A stretch of 64,000 nucleotides of DNA from Halalkalibacter urbisdiaboli (GTDB lineage Bacteria; Bacillota; Bacilli; Bacillales; Bacillaceae_D): the NCBI RefSeq assembly GCF_002156385.1, contig NZ_MVJM01000001.1:824861-888860 (forward strand), read 5' to 3'. Below are positions 9,519-19,213 of the stretch, piece after piece; position 1 is the first letter of the stretch; every line of letters begins with the position of its first letter. The translations under genes and the position numbers were made by a program. The notes under the pieces were generated by a model. The model had not been told where the DNA came from. It made no database searches and saw only the letters and a program-made list of their open reading frames with translations.

Positions 9519-10709
9519 TTATCTCGCTGTAATACGCTCAAAAATATTTAACTCTTCTATACGTCTCATTGCTGTCCGTAACTCTACTTCACTCGTTAAT
9601 AATCCTATTCGAACGTAACCCTCACCGTAGGTACCAAATCCAACCCCTGGAGCAACGACAACTCTTGCTTTTTCTAATAAAAGGTCTGCAAACGTCTCAG
9701 AGGTATAGCCCTTTGGAACAGGAAACCAAGCAAAGAAGGAGCCTTTTGGTGCTTGAACGTCCCAACCAATCTTATGAGCAGCATCTAGTAGCGCATTTCT
9801 TCTAGATTCATATGTGTTAACAAGCTCCTCTACACATGTCTGATCAGATAATAACGCATGCGCTGCTGCCTCCTGAATTCCACCAAACATACTGCAATAA
9901 TAATGCTCTTGAATAAGCTCGATTGCTTGAACAACGCTAGGGTTCCCAACAACAAAACCGACTCTCCACCCCGCCATATTATATGTTTTTGATAAAGTAA
10001 ACATCTCGACGCCAACTTCTTTCGCACCAGGAATCTCCATAAAACTGAGTGGCTTATCTCCGTCAAATCCTATTGCCCCATAAGCAAAATCATGAACAAT
10101 GCAAATATCATGCTTTTCCCCTAACGAAATGGCTTCCTCAAATAATTCCCTTGTAGCAATGGCACCTGTTGGATTATTTGGATAGTTTAAAAACATTAAT
10201 TTCGCTAAATTGAGAACTTCTTCATTTATTTCGGAAAAATCTGGGCGGAAATTATTTTCGACACGTAAGGGCATTTCATGCATTTTCCCTCCAGCCAAAG
10301 CGACACCAGACCAATAATCTGGATAACCCGGATCCGGAACAAGTGCTATGTCACCTTCATTTAAGTAACATTGACTTATTTCTACAAGTCCTGTTTTTGT
10401 TCCAGCAAGAACCGCTACCTCTGTATTTGGATCAATGTCTACGTTATATTCTCTTTTATAATAATCTGAAACTGCTTGCTTTAAAAAAGGATATCCATCA
10501 AATGGCGAGTATTTATGATAAAGTGGATTATCAGATGCTTCCTTCAACTTTTCAACAATATGTTCCGGTGTTGGTTGGTCCGGATTTCCTTGTCCTAAAT
10601 TAATCACATCATCATGTTCTCTCTTTAAATCAACAACCTTCTTGACAAGATTTGCAAAAAACTGCTTCGGAAGTCGGTTTAATGCATCAGATTGCTTAAA
10701 TGTTTTCAT
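9519..10709 (-). CDS. PLP-dependent class I/II aminotransferase, MtnE-like
   Basis: 396 residues, the length of class I/II aminotransferases. The N-terminal stretch LPKQFFANLVKKV, INLGQGNPDQPTPEHIVE and VPDPGYPDYWSGV closely match, from memory, B. subtilis MtnE, which transaminates 4-methylthio-2-oxobutanoate to methionine in the salvage pathway. The PLP lysine is in TLSKTYNMAGWRVGF and the substrate arginine in YVRIGLL. ATG 10709 is preferred because GAGGTG precedes it; the ATG at 10721 would put that ribosome site inside the gene. No other mtn genes are nearby, so LL-diaminopimelate or aromatic aminotransferase activity stays possible. A promoter and an attenuator-like hairpin lie upstream. 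Confidence 0.85.
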   Translation of the reverse strand: MKTFKQSDALNRLPKQFFANLVKKVVDLKREHDDVINLGQGNPDQPTPEHIVEKLKEASDNPLYHKYSPFDGYPFLKQAVSDYYKREYNVDIDPNTEVAVLAGTKTGLVEISQCYLNEGDIALVPDPGYPDYWSGVALAGGKMHEMPLRVENNFRPDFSEINEEVLNLAKLMFLNYPNNPTGAIATRELFEEAISLGEKHDICIVHDFAYGAIGFDGDKPLSFMEIPGAKEVGVEMFTLSKTYNMAGWRVGFVVGNPSVVQAIELIQEHYYCSMFGGIQEAAAHALLSDQTCVEELVNTYESRRNALLDAAHKIGWDVQAPKGSFFAWFPVPKGYTSETFADLLLEKARVVVAPGVGFGTYGEGYVRIGLLTSEVELRTAMRRIEELNIFERITAR

Positions 10710-10724
10710 CCTACACCTCATTCA

Positions 10725-10762
10725 CAAAAAGCCCCTTTTTCAAGAAAAGGAGGCTTTTTTTT
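10725..10762. terminator. Hairpin with T-tracts in the leader of the aminotransferase gene
   Basis: Arms 10730-10740 and 10745-10755 with a short loop. On the minus strand five T residues follow; on the plus strand eight. It lies 16 bases before the aminotransferase ATG and downstream of the candidate promoter, so it could end transcripts from the flavin reductase gene, attenuate the aminotransferase transcript, or both. Confidence 0.65.
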
Positions 10763-10813
10763 CTCTAAATATTTACTTCCTTTTTTACTAGTTGGTCAGA
10801 AACATATGCTGAG

Positions 10814-10842
10814 AGTTTATAGAAAAACGTTATTCTTGTCAA
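10814..10842 (-). promoter_or_regulatory. Sigma-A-like promoter for the aminotransferase gene
   Basis: On the minus strand TTGACA (10837-10842) and TAAACT (10814-10819) are separated by exactly 17 bp. Transcription would start near 10806 and cross the hairpin at 10730-10755 before the start codon. Confidence 0.55.
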
Positions 10843-10862
10843 GACTAGGACAATCAGCTTTG

Positions 10863-11603
10863 CTACTCTTTTTTAAGAAAGCCTTGGTTTTTGAGAAACT
10901 CCCCGACCTGCGGGCGTTTCGGCGTTGTAAAATGGTTAGCCATTTGAGAAGTCCACGTTTCTATACGCTTTCCTTTAGTACGTTTCCTATAATAGTCACT
11001 CATGACATCATCATATTCCCGCAACACTTGATTTAATTGAACCGTATTATATTGTTCATCATGAACAACCGCCTTTAGTGGAAGTCTAGGTTTCTGAGCT
11101 GGGTCCTGATCTGGGTAGCCGATACAAAGTCCCATGACTGGAAATGTATATTTCGGGAGGTTAAGAAGATTCGCTACTTTTTCTGGTTCATTACGTATCC
11201 CTCCAATCATTACTCCTCCCATACCGTTTGCCCTTGCAGCTAACAACATATTTTGAGCAACAAGTGCTGCATCCACTGCACCAACAAGAACCTGTTCAAT
11301 TTCACCTACCTCAAATGGCTTATTAAGTAAGGTACTAACTTCGTGTAAACGATAAAAATCAGCACAAATAACAAAGAATACCGGACAACTTTCAACATAG
11401 CTTTGATTTCCAGCTAATGACGCCAAATTTCGTTTTTTTTCCTTCTCGTTTATAACTACAATGCTATATGCTTGAACATGGTGAGAGGACGGAGCCCACC
11501 TACCTGCCTCTACAATCATGTTAATTTGTTCATTAGAAACCTTTTCATTTGTAAATTTCCGTATCGAACGGTGACTTTGAATTAACTCAATCATTGTATT
11601 CAT
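10863..11603 (-). CDS. nfrA: NAD(P)H-dependent flavin reductase/nitroreductase, NfrA-like
   Basis: 246 residues, the length of NfsA/NfrA-type nitroreductases. The N-terminal SHRSIRKFTNE binds FMN phosphate; SSHHVQAYSIVV, the GNQSYVESCPVFFVICADFYR block, and the C-terminal YYRKRTKGKRIETW are diagnostic of NfrA. It reduces FMN or nitro/quinone compounds with NAD(P)H in the cytoplasm and is usually linked to stress protection. AAGGGAGA lies about seven bases before ATG 11603; ATG 11594 (MIELIQ) is an alternative. It is transcribed alone or reads into the aminotransferase leader, where a hairpin intervenes. Confidence 0.88.
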   Translation of the reverse strand: MNTMIELIQSHRSIRKFTNEKVSNEQINMIVEAGRWAPSSHHVQAYSIVVINEKEKKRNLASLAGNQSYVESCPVFFVICADFYRLHEVSTLLNKPFEVGEIEQVLVGAVDAALVAQNMLLAARANGMGGVMIGGIRNEPEKVANLLNLPKYTFPVMGLCIGYPDQDPAQKPRLPLKAVVHDEQYNTVQLNQVLREYDDVMSDYYRKRTKGKRIETWTSQMANHFTTPKRPQVGEFLKNQGFLKKE

Positions 11604-11784
11604 AGCAGTATCTCCCTTTCTATAAATGCTTCTACTTTTATTTTACCTAACTCTTTTTAGATTCAAAAGAATTTGGGTTGTTCATTTTAGTTTCGACTAT
11701 TTTCAATTTTAGTAAATCGTTCTTGTGAAAAAAAAGACAATAAATTACAATGGCAAAGAAAGTAAACATTAAAAGGAGGAAACT

Positions 11785-12969
11785 ATGACACATCGCCCTC
11801 AATCTATTTTAGAGCAAGAGAGAATAGACACACTCGATATGATGAGAGGCCTTGCATTACTCGGTATACTTCTCTCAAACAGTATGAATTTTCAATATGG
11901 TCTTTTTCTTATTCCGGATTTGCATAATTATTATCCGTTCGGTCTGCTCGATAAAATTGCCGAAAATTTCATTCTTATCTTTGCCAAAGCTAGCTTTTAT
12001 ACTTTATTCTCATTCTTATTCGGCTATGGAATGGCCTTCTTGAAACAACGGTTAGAGCAACAAACGCTTCCATTTTCACTACTTTATTGGCGTCGAATGT
12101 TTATCTTACTCATTGTTGGTTATCTTCATGGTCTATTTATTTGGGATGGAGATATTTTGTTTATGTACGCCCTTTCTTCGTTTCTTCTATTTTTCTTTTT
12201 GAAATTAAGTGAACGCGGATTACTTATCTGGTCCTTTTTATTCCTAATGCTTATGGCTTTATCGATTGCCACACCTGAAGAAGACGATTCTATGGATGAT
12301 ATAAATCAGTCTCTTACAACTTACTCTATCGAGGAGAAAGCTGTCCTCGCTACAGGTGCATATACAGATGTTATTTCATTCCGACTTCATGCGGATCCAT
12401 TGGGGATGGGATGGATTGGAGACATTATAATTTTCGTGCCTTCTATGATTTCTGTTCTCGGAATGTTTCTTTTAGGTGCTTATGTCGCACGAAAAAAATG
12501 GTTAATAGAACCGACTAAACACCTTCCCATGTTTAAGCGGATTTGGTGGATTACACTTTGTGTAGGGTTTCCTAGTAAACTGGCATATGTTATTAATGAT
12601 ACAGACCAAATGGAAATGCTCCATTCCATGATCGGTGGACCGATGATTGCGATGTTTTACGCTACAAGTATTGTCCTTATAGCAACAACAGAAAAAGGGA
12701 AAAAGTGGCTAAAACCTTTAACTTACGTTGGAAGACTTTCTCTAACAAACTACCTACTGCAATCCATCGTGTTTACATCCTTATTTTACGGCTACGGCTT
12801 GGGACTTTTTGGTAGTATCGGTTATTTCTTCGGTGTCATAATAAGCTTACTTTTCTTCACATTACAAATTTTAGGAAGTAAGTGGTGGTTACACAACTAC
12901 TACGTTGGCCCCTTCGAATGGTTTTGGAGAGCTGGGACATATTTAAGATTCCCTAAATTAAAACGCTAA
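11785..12969 (+). CDS. DUF418 family membrane protein (YeiB/YxaH-like)
   Basis: 394 residues with about nine hydrophobic segments. It begins with the family hallmark RIDTLDMMRGLALLGILLSN, shared by DUF418/heparan-acetyltransferase-like proteins, and ends with WLKPLTYVGRLSLTNYLLQSI and PFEWFWRAGTYLRFP, which define the DUF418 C-terminal domain. The family is uncharacterised; a role in acyl transfer or transport across the membrane is only a suggestion from distant relatives. AAAAGGAGG lies five bases before ATG 11785. It is a single gene converging on the DHH gene. The 180 bp upstream shows no clear operator. Confidence 0.85.
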   Translation: MTHRPQSILEQERIDTLDMMRGLALLGILLSNSMNFQYGLFLIPDLHNYYPFGLLDKIAENFILIFAKASFYTLFSFLFGYGMAFLKQRLEQQTLPFSLLYWRRMFILLIVGYLHGLFIWDGDILFMYALSSFLLFFFLKLSERGLLIWSFLFLMLMALSIATPEEDDSMDDINQSLTTYSIEEKAVLATGAYTDVISFRLHADPLGMGWIGDIIIFVPSMISVLGMFLLGAYVARKKWLIEPTKHLPMFKRIWWITLCVGFPSKLAYVINDTDQMEMLHSMIGGPMIAMFYATSIVLIATTEKGKKWLKPLTYVGRLSLTNYLLQSIVFTSLFYGYGLGLFGSIGYFFGVIISLLFFTLQILGSKWWLHNYYVGPFEWFWRAGTYLRFPKLKR

Positions 12970-12983
12970 TATTTAGTATGAAA

Positions 12984-13023
12984 AAAGGAGAATGAAAAGG
13001 TTTATAACCTCTCATTCTCCTTT
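12984..13023. terminator. Bidirectional terminator between DUF418 and DHH genes
   Basis: Long imperfect inverted repeat (AAAGGAGAATGA... / ...TCATTCTCCTTT). On the minus strand it runs into six T residues, so it chiefly serves the DHH gene; on the plus strand only CTTTAATATT follows. Confidence 0.8.
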
Positions 13024-13027
13024 AATA

Positions 13028-13948
13028 TTAACCATCTTTTTTCATCGTATCTATAAGCTGTTGAATAACTTCGTCTGCTTGATCATACGGTACTTGGCAC
13101 GTACCAGCTGCCTCATGACCACCGCCACCATACTCTCTCATTAGGTGCCCTACATGTGTATTTGAAGTTTTATTAATAATGCTATGCCCGCAAGCTATTG
13201 CACAATTTTGGTTGCGAAAACCATCAACAATCCATAGGGAAATATTTTGCTCTGGGTAAAGAGCATATATTAGAAAACGGTTACCAGGATAAATCTCTTC
13301 TACGCCTCGTAAATCCGTTATAATAACATTTCCATCAATTCTTGAATGCTCCTTTAGCATGTCTTGAAACACTTTATTTAACTCAAAATAACGCTTTACG
13401 CGTTCTTGAACATCAGGATCCTCAAGAATTTCAATTCCGTTTTTCTCAGCACATAAATCTACAAGCTTTTCCATTAGTTGATAATTACTAATCGTGTAAT
13501 CATGATACCGACCTAAACCTGTTCGCGCATCCATTATAAATGAGATTAAGTCCCATCCTTTTGGATACAAAATATCCTGTTTACTAAATCTTGCTGAATC
13601 GGCTTTATCTACACCTTCCATAATATCTTCTAGATGAGGTCCAAACTTCTCACGACCACCGAAATATTCATAGACGACTCGTGCAGCACTATCTGCCAAT
13701 CGGACTTCGCCTTTAAAGGTAAATACCTCTTCTTCTGCTCGCTTTAGTTCACTCGCATGATGATCAAACCACATTCCGCAGCCTTCCACATAAGGAACAT
13801 TCGTTAATATATCATTTTCAGTAATTTCTACTTTACCATCCTGCATATCTTTAGGATGAACAAATTTCATTTCATCAATTATATTTAACTGTTTTAATAG
13901 CATTGCCGTTACAAGACCATCAAAATCTGAACGAGTGACTAATCTCAC
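13028..13948 (-). CDS. DHH-DHHA1 family phosphoesterase
   Basis: 306 residues. Motif I is SDFDGLVTAML, motif III is FDHHASE and the C-terminal DHHA1 domain ends in YGGGGHEAAGTCQV, the substrate-binding glycine loop. DHH proteins are Mn2+-dependent phosphohydrolases (exopolyphosphatase, nanoRNase, cyclic-dinucleotide phosphodiesterase). The short form without PAS or CBS domains is compatible with nanoRNase or exopolyphosphatase, but substrate cannot be decided. The start is GTG at 13948, preceded by a G-rich ribosome site (GGGGGG) about eight bases upstream; no ATG alternative preserves the DFDG motif. Upstream is a gene-poor stretch with a palindrome. Confidence 0.87.
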   Translation of the reverse strand: MRLVTRSDFDGLVTAMLLKQLNIIDEMKFVHPKDMQDGKVEITENDILTNVPYVEGCGMWFDHHASELKRAEEEVFTFKGEVRLADSAARVVYEYFGGREKFGPHLEDIMEGVDKADSARFSKQDILYPKGWDLISFIMDARTGLGRYHDYTISNYQLMEKLVDLCAEKNGIEILEDPDVQERVKRYFELNKVFQDMLKEHSRIDGNVIITDLRGVEEIYPGNRFLIYALYPEQNISLWIVDGFRNQNCAIACGHSIINKTSNTHVGHLMREYGGGGHEAAGTCQVPYDQADEVIQQLIDTMKKDG

Positions 13949-14116
13949 AATACTTTCCCCCCTAGTAGATGCTAGTACTTCTTTATTTTATCACCTGATT
14001 AGTTTCAATGACAACCTGCCTTATTACGAAATGCAATCGATTTCATCTTTTTCTTCTGTTTTTCATCAAAAAAAAGAGTGTCTTATTCTAAGGAGCACTA
14101 AAAAAGACGGATTTTC

Positions 14117-14159
14117 GAGGGCACTGAAAAAGGGAAACCCACCCTTTTTCAGTGCCCTC
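14117..14159. repeat. Dispersed GAGGGCACTG palindrome, copy 1
   Basis: Perfect 18-bp inverted repeat (14117-14134 and 14142-14159) around the loop AAACCCA. Closely related palindromes occur at 30505-30548 and 63806-63846. The copy at 63806-63846 has the same loop. No gene ends here on the plus strand, so it is not simply a gene terminator. Confidence 0.8.
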
Positions 14160-14277
14160 TAATGTCTTTTATGCTAATGGAAAATTCAATGTTAACTTTC
14201 CTTTCATTTTTACAGACAGCTTAAAATATCCATGCAAAAATAACAACATCAAAGATGCATTTCTAAGGAGGGTTTAT

Positions 14278-14325
14278 ATGAATGACTCATCTTTACTTGA
14301 AGCACCTATAATTACGTTTTATTGA
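14278..14325 (+). other. Possible 15-codon ORF upstream of narK
   Basis: AAGGAGGG (14265-14272) is five bases from ATG 14278, which opens 15 codons (MNDSSLLEAPIITFY) ending at TGA. The context TTCTAAGGAGGGTTT resembles that of the narK start (TTTCTAGGAGGGTTT at 14412-14426), so it may be a leader peptide or the remains of a duplicated start. The rest of 13949-14405 holds only the palindrome above. Confidence 0.3.
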
Positions 14326-14429
14326 CCATGACAGTTGTGAACGTATCTAACAAAGATTCAGACAAATCAAAAAACTTAATGTAAAACTAAGAAGGAAAGT
14401 AAAACATGTATTTTCTAGGAGGGTTTCAA

Positions 14430-15935
14430 ATGACTGTAACAGATTTATTTAAGTTCAAAAATGATCGTATCAAGATGTTACATTTTGCATGGTTTGCATT
14501 TTTTGTTTCTTTCTTTGCTTGGTACAGTATGGCACCTTTAGCGACGACAATGATGGCTGACATGAATTGGCTCACACCACAGCATATTGCTGCTTTAGGT
14601 ATCTGTAACGTTGTACTAACCATTCCTGCAAGGATCATTATTGGGTCATTATTAGATAAATATGGCCCTCGTGTTGTCTACTCTGCATTATTAATTTTAA
14701 TGTCTGTTCCCGCAATTACCTTTGCATTTGGAGATACTTGGACACAATTAATGGTTTCGCGTTTAATCTTAGGTAGTATTGGCGCTAGCTTTGTCGTTGG
14801 GATTCGAATGGTTGCTGAATGGTTCCCTCCTAAGAGTGTCGGTTTTGCTGAAGGTGTTTATGGCGGTTGGGGGAATTTTGGTTCGGCGGCGGCGGCTATG
14901 CTACTACCATGGTTTGCTTTAACGATTTTAGGTGGCGACAATGGCTACCGTTATGCTCTTGCACTAACTGGTGTCGTTTGCTTCGTTTATGGAATTATCT
15001 TTTACATTTTCGTTAGAGATACACCTAAAGGGAAAGCATTAGTAAGACCGAAAAAGGCTTCAGCTTTAGAAATTAGTAGCTGGGGTGATTTAGTTCAACT
15101 AATTGCCTGGACGTTACCACTTGGTGGTGCACTTGCCGTAAGTGCATGGAGACTCGAAGGACTTGGGTTTATCTCTGATGAAGCACTTTATATTATTTGG
15201 ACTGTTATTAGTTTAGTCGTAGTTTATCAAATTTATAATATTTTAAAAGTTAATGTCCCGCGTCTTAAAGCGGGTGTTCCTGAAGAAGACAAATATAAGT
15301 TTAAAAATGTAGGGGCTTTAAATAGTACGTATTTTGCAAACTTTGGTGCAGAATTAGCGATTGTATCAATGCTTCCTATGTTTTTCCAATTAACTTTCTC
15401 TTTAACTCCAGCTACAGCAGGGCTGATTGCTTCTTCTTTCGCTTTCGTCAACCTCGTCGCTCGTCCTTTAGGTGGGGTATTATCTGATAGAATGGGAAGC
15501 CGCCGCAAAGTCATGCTAGTCTATATGTTTGGAATTTCAGTTGGCTTAGTTTTAATGGGATTAATGAACTCTAGCTGGCCATTAATATTAGCTGTTGCTA
15601 TTACAGTATTAACATCGATGTTTATCCAAGGGGCTGAGGGGGCAACATTCGCAGTTATCCCAATGATAAAGAAGCGTGTAACGGGACAAATTGCTGGGAT
15701 GTCCGGAGCTTATGGAAATGTTGGTGCAACGATTTACCTTACACTATATACATTTGTGACACCACAACAATTTTTCTTCATCCTTGCTTCTGGTGCTTTC
15801 ATTAGTTTTGTTATTTGCTACTTAACATTAGAAGAGCCACAAAACTCATTCAGCGAAGAATATTATTTAACTGATGCAGAAAAACAACAGCAAGCAGATG
15901 CAGATGCTGCTCTTCAACAAAGAAAAGCACTATAA
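14430..15935 (+). CDS. narK: Nitrate/nitrite transporter, NNP (NarK) family MFS
   Basis: 501 residues with 12 predicted membrane spans. Two NNP nitrate signatures are visible: AEGVYGGWGNFGSAAAAMLLP in span 5 and GMSGAYGNVGATIYL in span 11. Conserved arginines lie in GIRMVAEWFPP and in ARPLGGVLSDRMG. The N-terminal HFAWFAFFVSFFAWYSMAPL is also typical. It imports nitrate or exports nitrite. AGGAGGG at 14417-14423 points to ATG 14430 rather than ATG 14406. No nitrate or nitrite reductase lies nearby. The C-terminal tail is Gln/Ala-rich and cytoplasmic. Confidence 0.88.
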   Translation: MTVTDLFKFKNDRIKMLHFAWFAFFVSFFAWYSMAPLATTMMADMNWLTPQHIAALGICNVVLTIPARIIIGSLLDKYGPRVVYSALLILMSVPAITFAFGDTWTQLMVSRLILGSIGASFVVGIRMVAEWFPPKSVGFAEGVYGGWGNFGSAAAAMLLPWFALTILGGDNGYRYALALTGVVCFVYGIIFYIFVRDTPKGKALVRPKKASALEISSWGDLVQLIAWTLPLGGALAVSAWRLEGLGFISDEALYIIWTVISLVVVYQIYNILKVNVPRLKAGVPEEDKYKFKNVGALNSTYFANFGAELAIVSMLPMFFQLTFSLTPATAGLIASSFAFVNLVARPLGGVLSDRMGSRRKVMLVYMFGISVGLVLMGLMNSSWPLILAVAITVLTSMFIQGAEGATFAVIPMIKKRVTGQIAGMSGAYGNVGATIYLTLYTFVTPQQFFFILASGAFISFVICYLTLEEPQNSFSEEYYLTDAEKQQQADADAALQQRKAL

Positions 15936-15945
15936 ATACAAATAA

Positions 15946-16074
15946 GGGTGCCCTCCCAAAAAGGCCCTGCTTTTGACCATTTGGAACACCCTGCAATGCT
16001 CAGAGTCGCTACATCTTTCAAAGTCATACGATGTGGGTTTCCATCGTATGACGCGTAGCGACTCGTGCCATTGC
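15946..16074. repeat. Dispersed palindromic element, copy B (nested inverted repeat)
   Basis: A terminator-like stem (GGGTG at 15946 with CACCC ending 15991) follows narK. Next comes an 82-bp nested dyad: GCAATG (15993-15998) with CATTGC (16069-16074), GAGTCGCTAC (16003-16012) with GTAGCGACTC (16055-16064), and TCATACGATG (16024-16033) with CATCGTATGA (16042-16051). The loop reads AAACCCA on the minus strand, like the palindrome at 14117. It separates the convergent narK and alpha-glucuronidase genes. Confidence 0.8.
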
Positions 16075-16117
16075 CTTGGACTTTGTTTTAAAGGAACTAC
16101 TCTGCTAAAAATTAGAA

Positions 16118-18181
16118 CTAGTAAATTTGTCTACCTTTTTCATCATCTATTCCTGATTTACGATAAAAATACGTATTGATTTTGTCACGCCACTCTTTGG
16201 CATGTTCACTTTGTTCTTCAAGTCTAGCCAGCACATCCTTATAGCGCGTTTCATCAACTTTCCCTTCTAACTGCTGCCAACGTTTTTTCAAACTTAACGC
16301 CTGCTCGACACCTTCAAAGTGCGTATCGTAAATATGCTGAATAACTGTCTTTCCCGATTTTAACTTATGAGTATAAGGAACATGGTGGAAAAAGAGGAGA
16401 AGCTCATCAGGACATGTCTCAACTGAGTTATACATCTTTGCATTCTCTGGAAAATATTGGTCTGTATAACCTGTTCCGGTCTCAACAGTTCGATCTACTC
16501 CAATTCCTTTCCAATCTGCAAAATGATACGTCCCCCAGGGGGAATACTCATAACCATCGACATCTGGGCCATAGTGGTGACCTGTGTTAACCATCCAACC
16601 AACCCCTAAAGGAGCTGTGTAATTTTCATAAATAGACCAAGAGTCAAGAAGCATTGAACTAATTTGCTCAACAACGAAATCGTCATGTCCAAATGTTAAC
16701 CTTACCCATTCATTCGTGATCGTTTCAGAAGAAAGATCGGGATCCCAAATGAGTCGACCATAGCCAAACAAGTTTGCCTGCGCTAACGTATGTCCAGTCC
16801 AATTATCATTATTGCCGACATTTGAGACCGCTGTAATTCCACAATACTTATAACCAAACTCGGTACCATCAACAACTGATTTTACTGTTGAACCCATGCC
16901 TTTCGCATACGTATCAAAATCAAGAACTTCTTTCCATTGCGGAACTAAATAACAAAGATGTCTCTGTTGCCCAGTGTACTCTTGTGTTACTTGAAACTCT
17001 AATACTTGATTTGTTTTTGGCATCGCTCCAAATAAAGGTGAGACCGGCTCACGAACTTGAAAATCCATCGGACCATTTTTAATTTGTAAAATAACATTCT
17101 CGTTAAAATCTCCGTCTAATGGTTTAAAATGATCGTAGGCAGCTTTCGCTCGATCGGTCGTGCGGTCACGCCAATCCTGATGACAATCATAGACAAAGCA
17201 CCTCCATAACACAATTCCCTTAAAAGGCTCCAATGCTTCTGCTAGCATATTCGCACCATCTGCATGATTTCGACCATACGTAAACGGACCAGGGCGGTTT
17301 TCAGAATCAGCTTTAACTAAGTAGCCACCGAAATCTGGAATATAATCATAAACTTCTTTCGTTTTCTCCTGCCACCATCTACGAACATTTGCGTCCAACG
17401 GATCTGCGGTTTCTAGACCGCCTATTTCAATTGTGCTAGCATAATTCACACTTAAAAACGTTGTAATTCCATAAGCTCTAAAAATATCAGCTATTTTGGC
17501 TACATCTGGAAGATACTCCGGCGTGATAAGTTTTGACTCAACTGCATGGACATTGACATTATTTATAGCGATACTATTCATTCCCACCGAAGAAAGTAAA
17601 CGCGCATAATCCTTAACTCTATCTAAATTTGAAACGAATTGGTTGTTTTCAAAGAATATTGATTCCCCCGCATATCCCCGTTCAATACTACCATCCATGT
17701 TATCCCAATGATTAAGCATTCTTAATGAATTCTTAGGATTTTCAACAATGTTTAGATGCTCCAAGTTTTCTTCCATTTGAATTAAACGCAATAAATGAAA
17801 TACTGCATATAGTACACCTTTATCCGATTTCCCTACGATAAGAAGGCTGTCCTTCTCTTCGGTTGTTTTAACGATATATCCATCATCTGTTAGTTCATTA
17901 AAAGTAGCTCGCTCAATTGCATGATGAACGTCCTCATAATGACTACAGGTAGCTAGAATCACCACCTGCTCTTGATTAGTAGCATCAACTAAGTTCTTAT
18001 TTAGCATAGCTGCAACGCCACGTAACAATTCTTCTTTTGCAGTATGTAACAGCAAACTGTCGTCTAGAGTTACCACACCACGAAAAAATCGCTCATTTTT
18101 TTTTAACCAAGCTTCATTAACTACTTTACGGTAACGAAGCCAACCTTCGTATCCGTGTGCTTCTTTCGTTTTTATAACCAT
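16118..18181 (-). CDS. aguA: Alpha-glucuronidase, GH67
   Basis: 687 residues, full length for GH67, with no signal peptide, so cytoplasmic. It removes 4-O-methyl-glucuronic acid from the non-reducing end of aldouronic acids imported after xylan cleavage. Active-site residues align by spacing with the Geobacillus enzyme: acid Glu294 in [10 protein letters not shown], and the base pair Asp373 ([11 protein letters not shown]) and Glu401 (VTQEYTG). GGGGGAAA precedes ATG 18181 by six bases. It is the last gene of the xylan operon, 17 bp after the GH10 xylanase gene. Confidence 0.97.
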   Translation of the reverse strand: MVIKTKEAHGYEGWLRYRKVVNEAWLKKNERFFRGVVTLDDSLLLHTAKEELLRGVAAMLNKNLVDATNQEQVVILATCSHYEDVHHAIERATFNELTDDGYIVKTTEEKDSLLIVGKSDKGVLYAVFHLLRLIQMEENLEHLNIVENPKNSLRMLNHWDNMDGSIERGYAGESIFFENNQFVSNLDRVKDYARLLSSVGMNSIAINNVNVHAVESKLITPEYLPDVAKIADIFRAYGITTFLSVNYASTIEIGGLETADPLDANVRRWWQEKTKEVYDYIPDFGGYLVKADSENRPGPFTYGRNHADGANMLAEALEPFKGIVLWRCFVYDCHQDWRDRTTDRAKAAYDHFKPLDGDFNENVILQIKNGPMDFQVREPVSPLFGAMPKTNQVLEFQVTQEYTGQQRHLCYLVPQWKEVLDFDTYAKGMGSTVKSVVDGTEFGYKYCGITAVSNVGNNDNWTGHTLAQANLFGYGRLIWDPDLSSETITNEWVRLTFGHDDFVVEQISSMLLDSWSIYENYTAPLGVGWMVNTGHHYGPDVDGYEYSPWGTYHFADWKGIGVDRTVETGTGYTDQYFPENAKMYNSVETCPDELLLFFHHVPYTHKLKSGKTVIQHIYDTHFEGVEQALSLKKRWQQLEGKVDETRYKDVLARLEEQSEHAKEWRDKINTYFYRKSGIDDEKGRQIY

Positions 18182-18198
18182 GGTGCGTTTCCCCCAAT

Positions 18199-19212
18199 CT
18201 ATTTCTGATTAAAGTTTACGATTTTCCAAAAGGAGCCCTTCGCATGGTGCTGTTCGTTAAAAACAAACGGCCAGTTTTTTCTTCCTCTTACCGGAAAATC
18301 ATCTAACCATGTGTAATCATCGGCTACTCCCCAAAATGTGACACTTGAAATGACATCGCGGTATTCCCTAAACAGTTGAAAGATTTGTTCATAAAGCTGC
18401 TCTTGACGTTCTTTCATTTCCTCTGTTGGTTGAGTTAAATCTGTTCTTCGGTCCTCCCAATCATATACAGAAACGTCCATTTCAGTGATTTGAATTTGCA
18501 GCCCAAGAGAAGCATAACGCTCAATGGCTGCTCTTATCTCCTCTAGCGTAGGTCTTGATAGATTCCAATGAGCCTGCAAGCCAACACCATGAATTGGTAT
18601 CTCTTTCTCGACCAGTGACTTAACTAAACGATAAATTTTCTCACGCTTTTCAGGGTGGCTTTCATTATAGTCGTTATAAAAAAGTGATACATTCGGGTCA
18701 ACTTTGTGGGCAACTTCAAACGCTTTAGCAATAAAATCCTCGCCGATAATGTCTAACCATTTAGATGGTCGTAAAAATTCTGAAGCATCATCAGAGATTG
18801 CTTCATTTACAACATCCCAGCTATAAATCTGCTCTTTATACCGCTCCATTACTGTTGTAATGTGGTGCTCCATTCGCTGAAGAAGAAGCTCCCGACTTGC
18901 TGGGGCCCCTGCTTCATTTGTAAATACCCAATCTGGTGTTTGATTATGCCAAACAAGCGTATGACCACGCATTTTCATTCCATTTTGTTTTGCAAAAGCG
19001 GCGATTTCATCCGCTCTTTCGAATGTATATTGATGTTCAGTAGGATGAAGCAGTTCAAATTTCATTTCATTTTCGGCAGTAATACTATTAAAGTGCTTTG
19101 CTAGTAAACTCTTTTGAGAGTCAATTGTTACAGAATTAACGGCCGCTCCAATTTTAAAATAATCTTGATAGACTGAATGGAGAGATGGAACTGTTGGGGA
19201 ATTTCCAATCAT
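18199..19212 (-). CDS. xynA: Intracellular endo-1,4-beta-xylanase, GH10
   Basis: 337 residues with a single GH10 TIM barrel and neither signal peptide nor carbohydrate-binding module, so intracellular: it cuts imported xylooligosaccharides rather than polymeric xylan. Catalytic residues are acid/base Glu137 ([10 protein letters not shown]) and nucleophile Glu244 (IQITEMDVS). [13 protein letters not shown] near residue 85 is the GH10 substrate motif. AAAGGAGGT precedes ATG 19212, which lies one base after the GH52 stop, implying translational coupling. The neighbours (GH52, GH67, ABC importer) match the Geobacillus stearothermophilus xylan layout. Confidence 0.97.
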   Translation of the reverse strand: MIGNSPTVPSLHSVYQDYFKIGAAVNSVTIDSQKSLLAKHFNSITAENEMKFELLHPTEHQYTFERADEIAAFAKQNGMKMRGHTLVWHNQTPDWVFTNEAGAPASRELLLQRMEHHITTVMERYKEQIYSWDVVNEAISDDASEFLRPSKWLDIIGEDFIAKAFEVAHKVDPNVSLFYNDYNESHPEKREKIYRLVKSLVEKEIPIHGVGLQAHWNLSRPTLEEIRAAIERYASLGLQIQITEMDVSVYDWEDRRTDLTQPTEEMKERQEQLYEQIFQLFREYRDVISSVTFWGVADDYTWLDDFPVRGRKNWPFVFNEQHHAKGSFWKIVNFNQK

Positions 19213-19213
19213 G

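Noticed and set aside
10710-10862. SAM riboswitch before the MtnE-like gene
   Set aside because: The transcribed leader is only about 90 nt and I could not find the conserved SAM-I core helices; only a simple hairpin is present.
13935-14162. 75-codon plus-strand frame upstream of narK
   Set aside because: Its second half is the GAGGGCACTG palindrome, and there is no ribosome site.
15973-16179. 68-codon plus-strand frame between narK and aguA
   Set aside because: It lies almost wholly within the nested palindrome element and the end of the alpha-glucuronidase gene.
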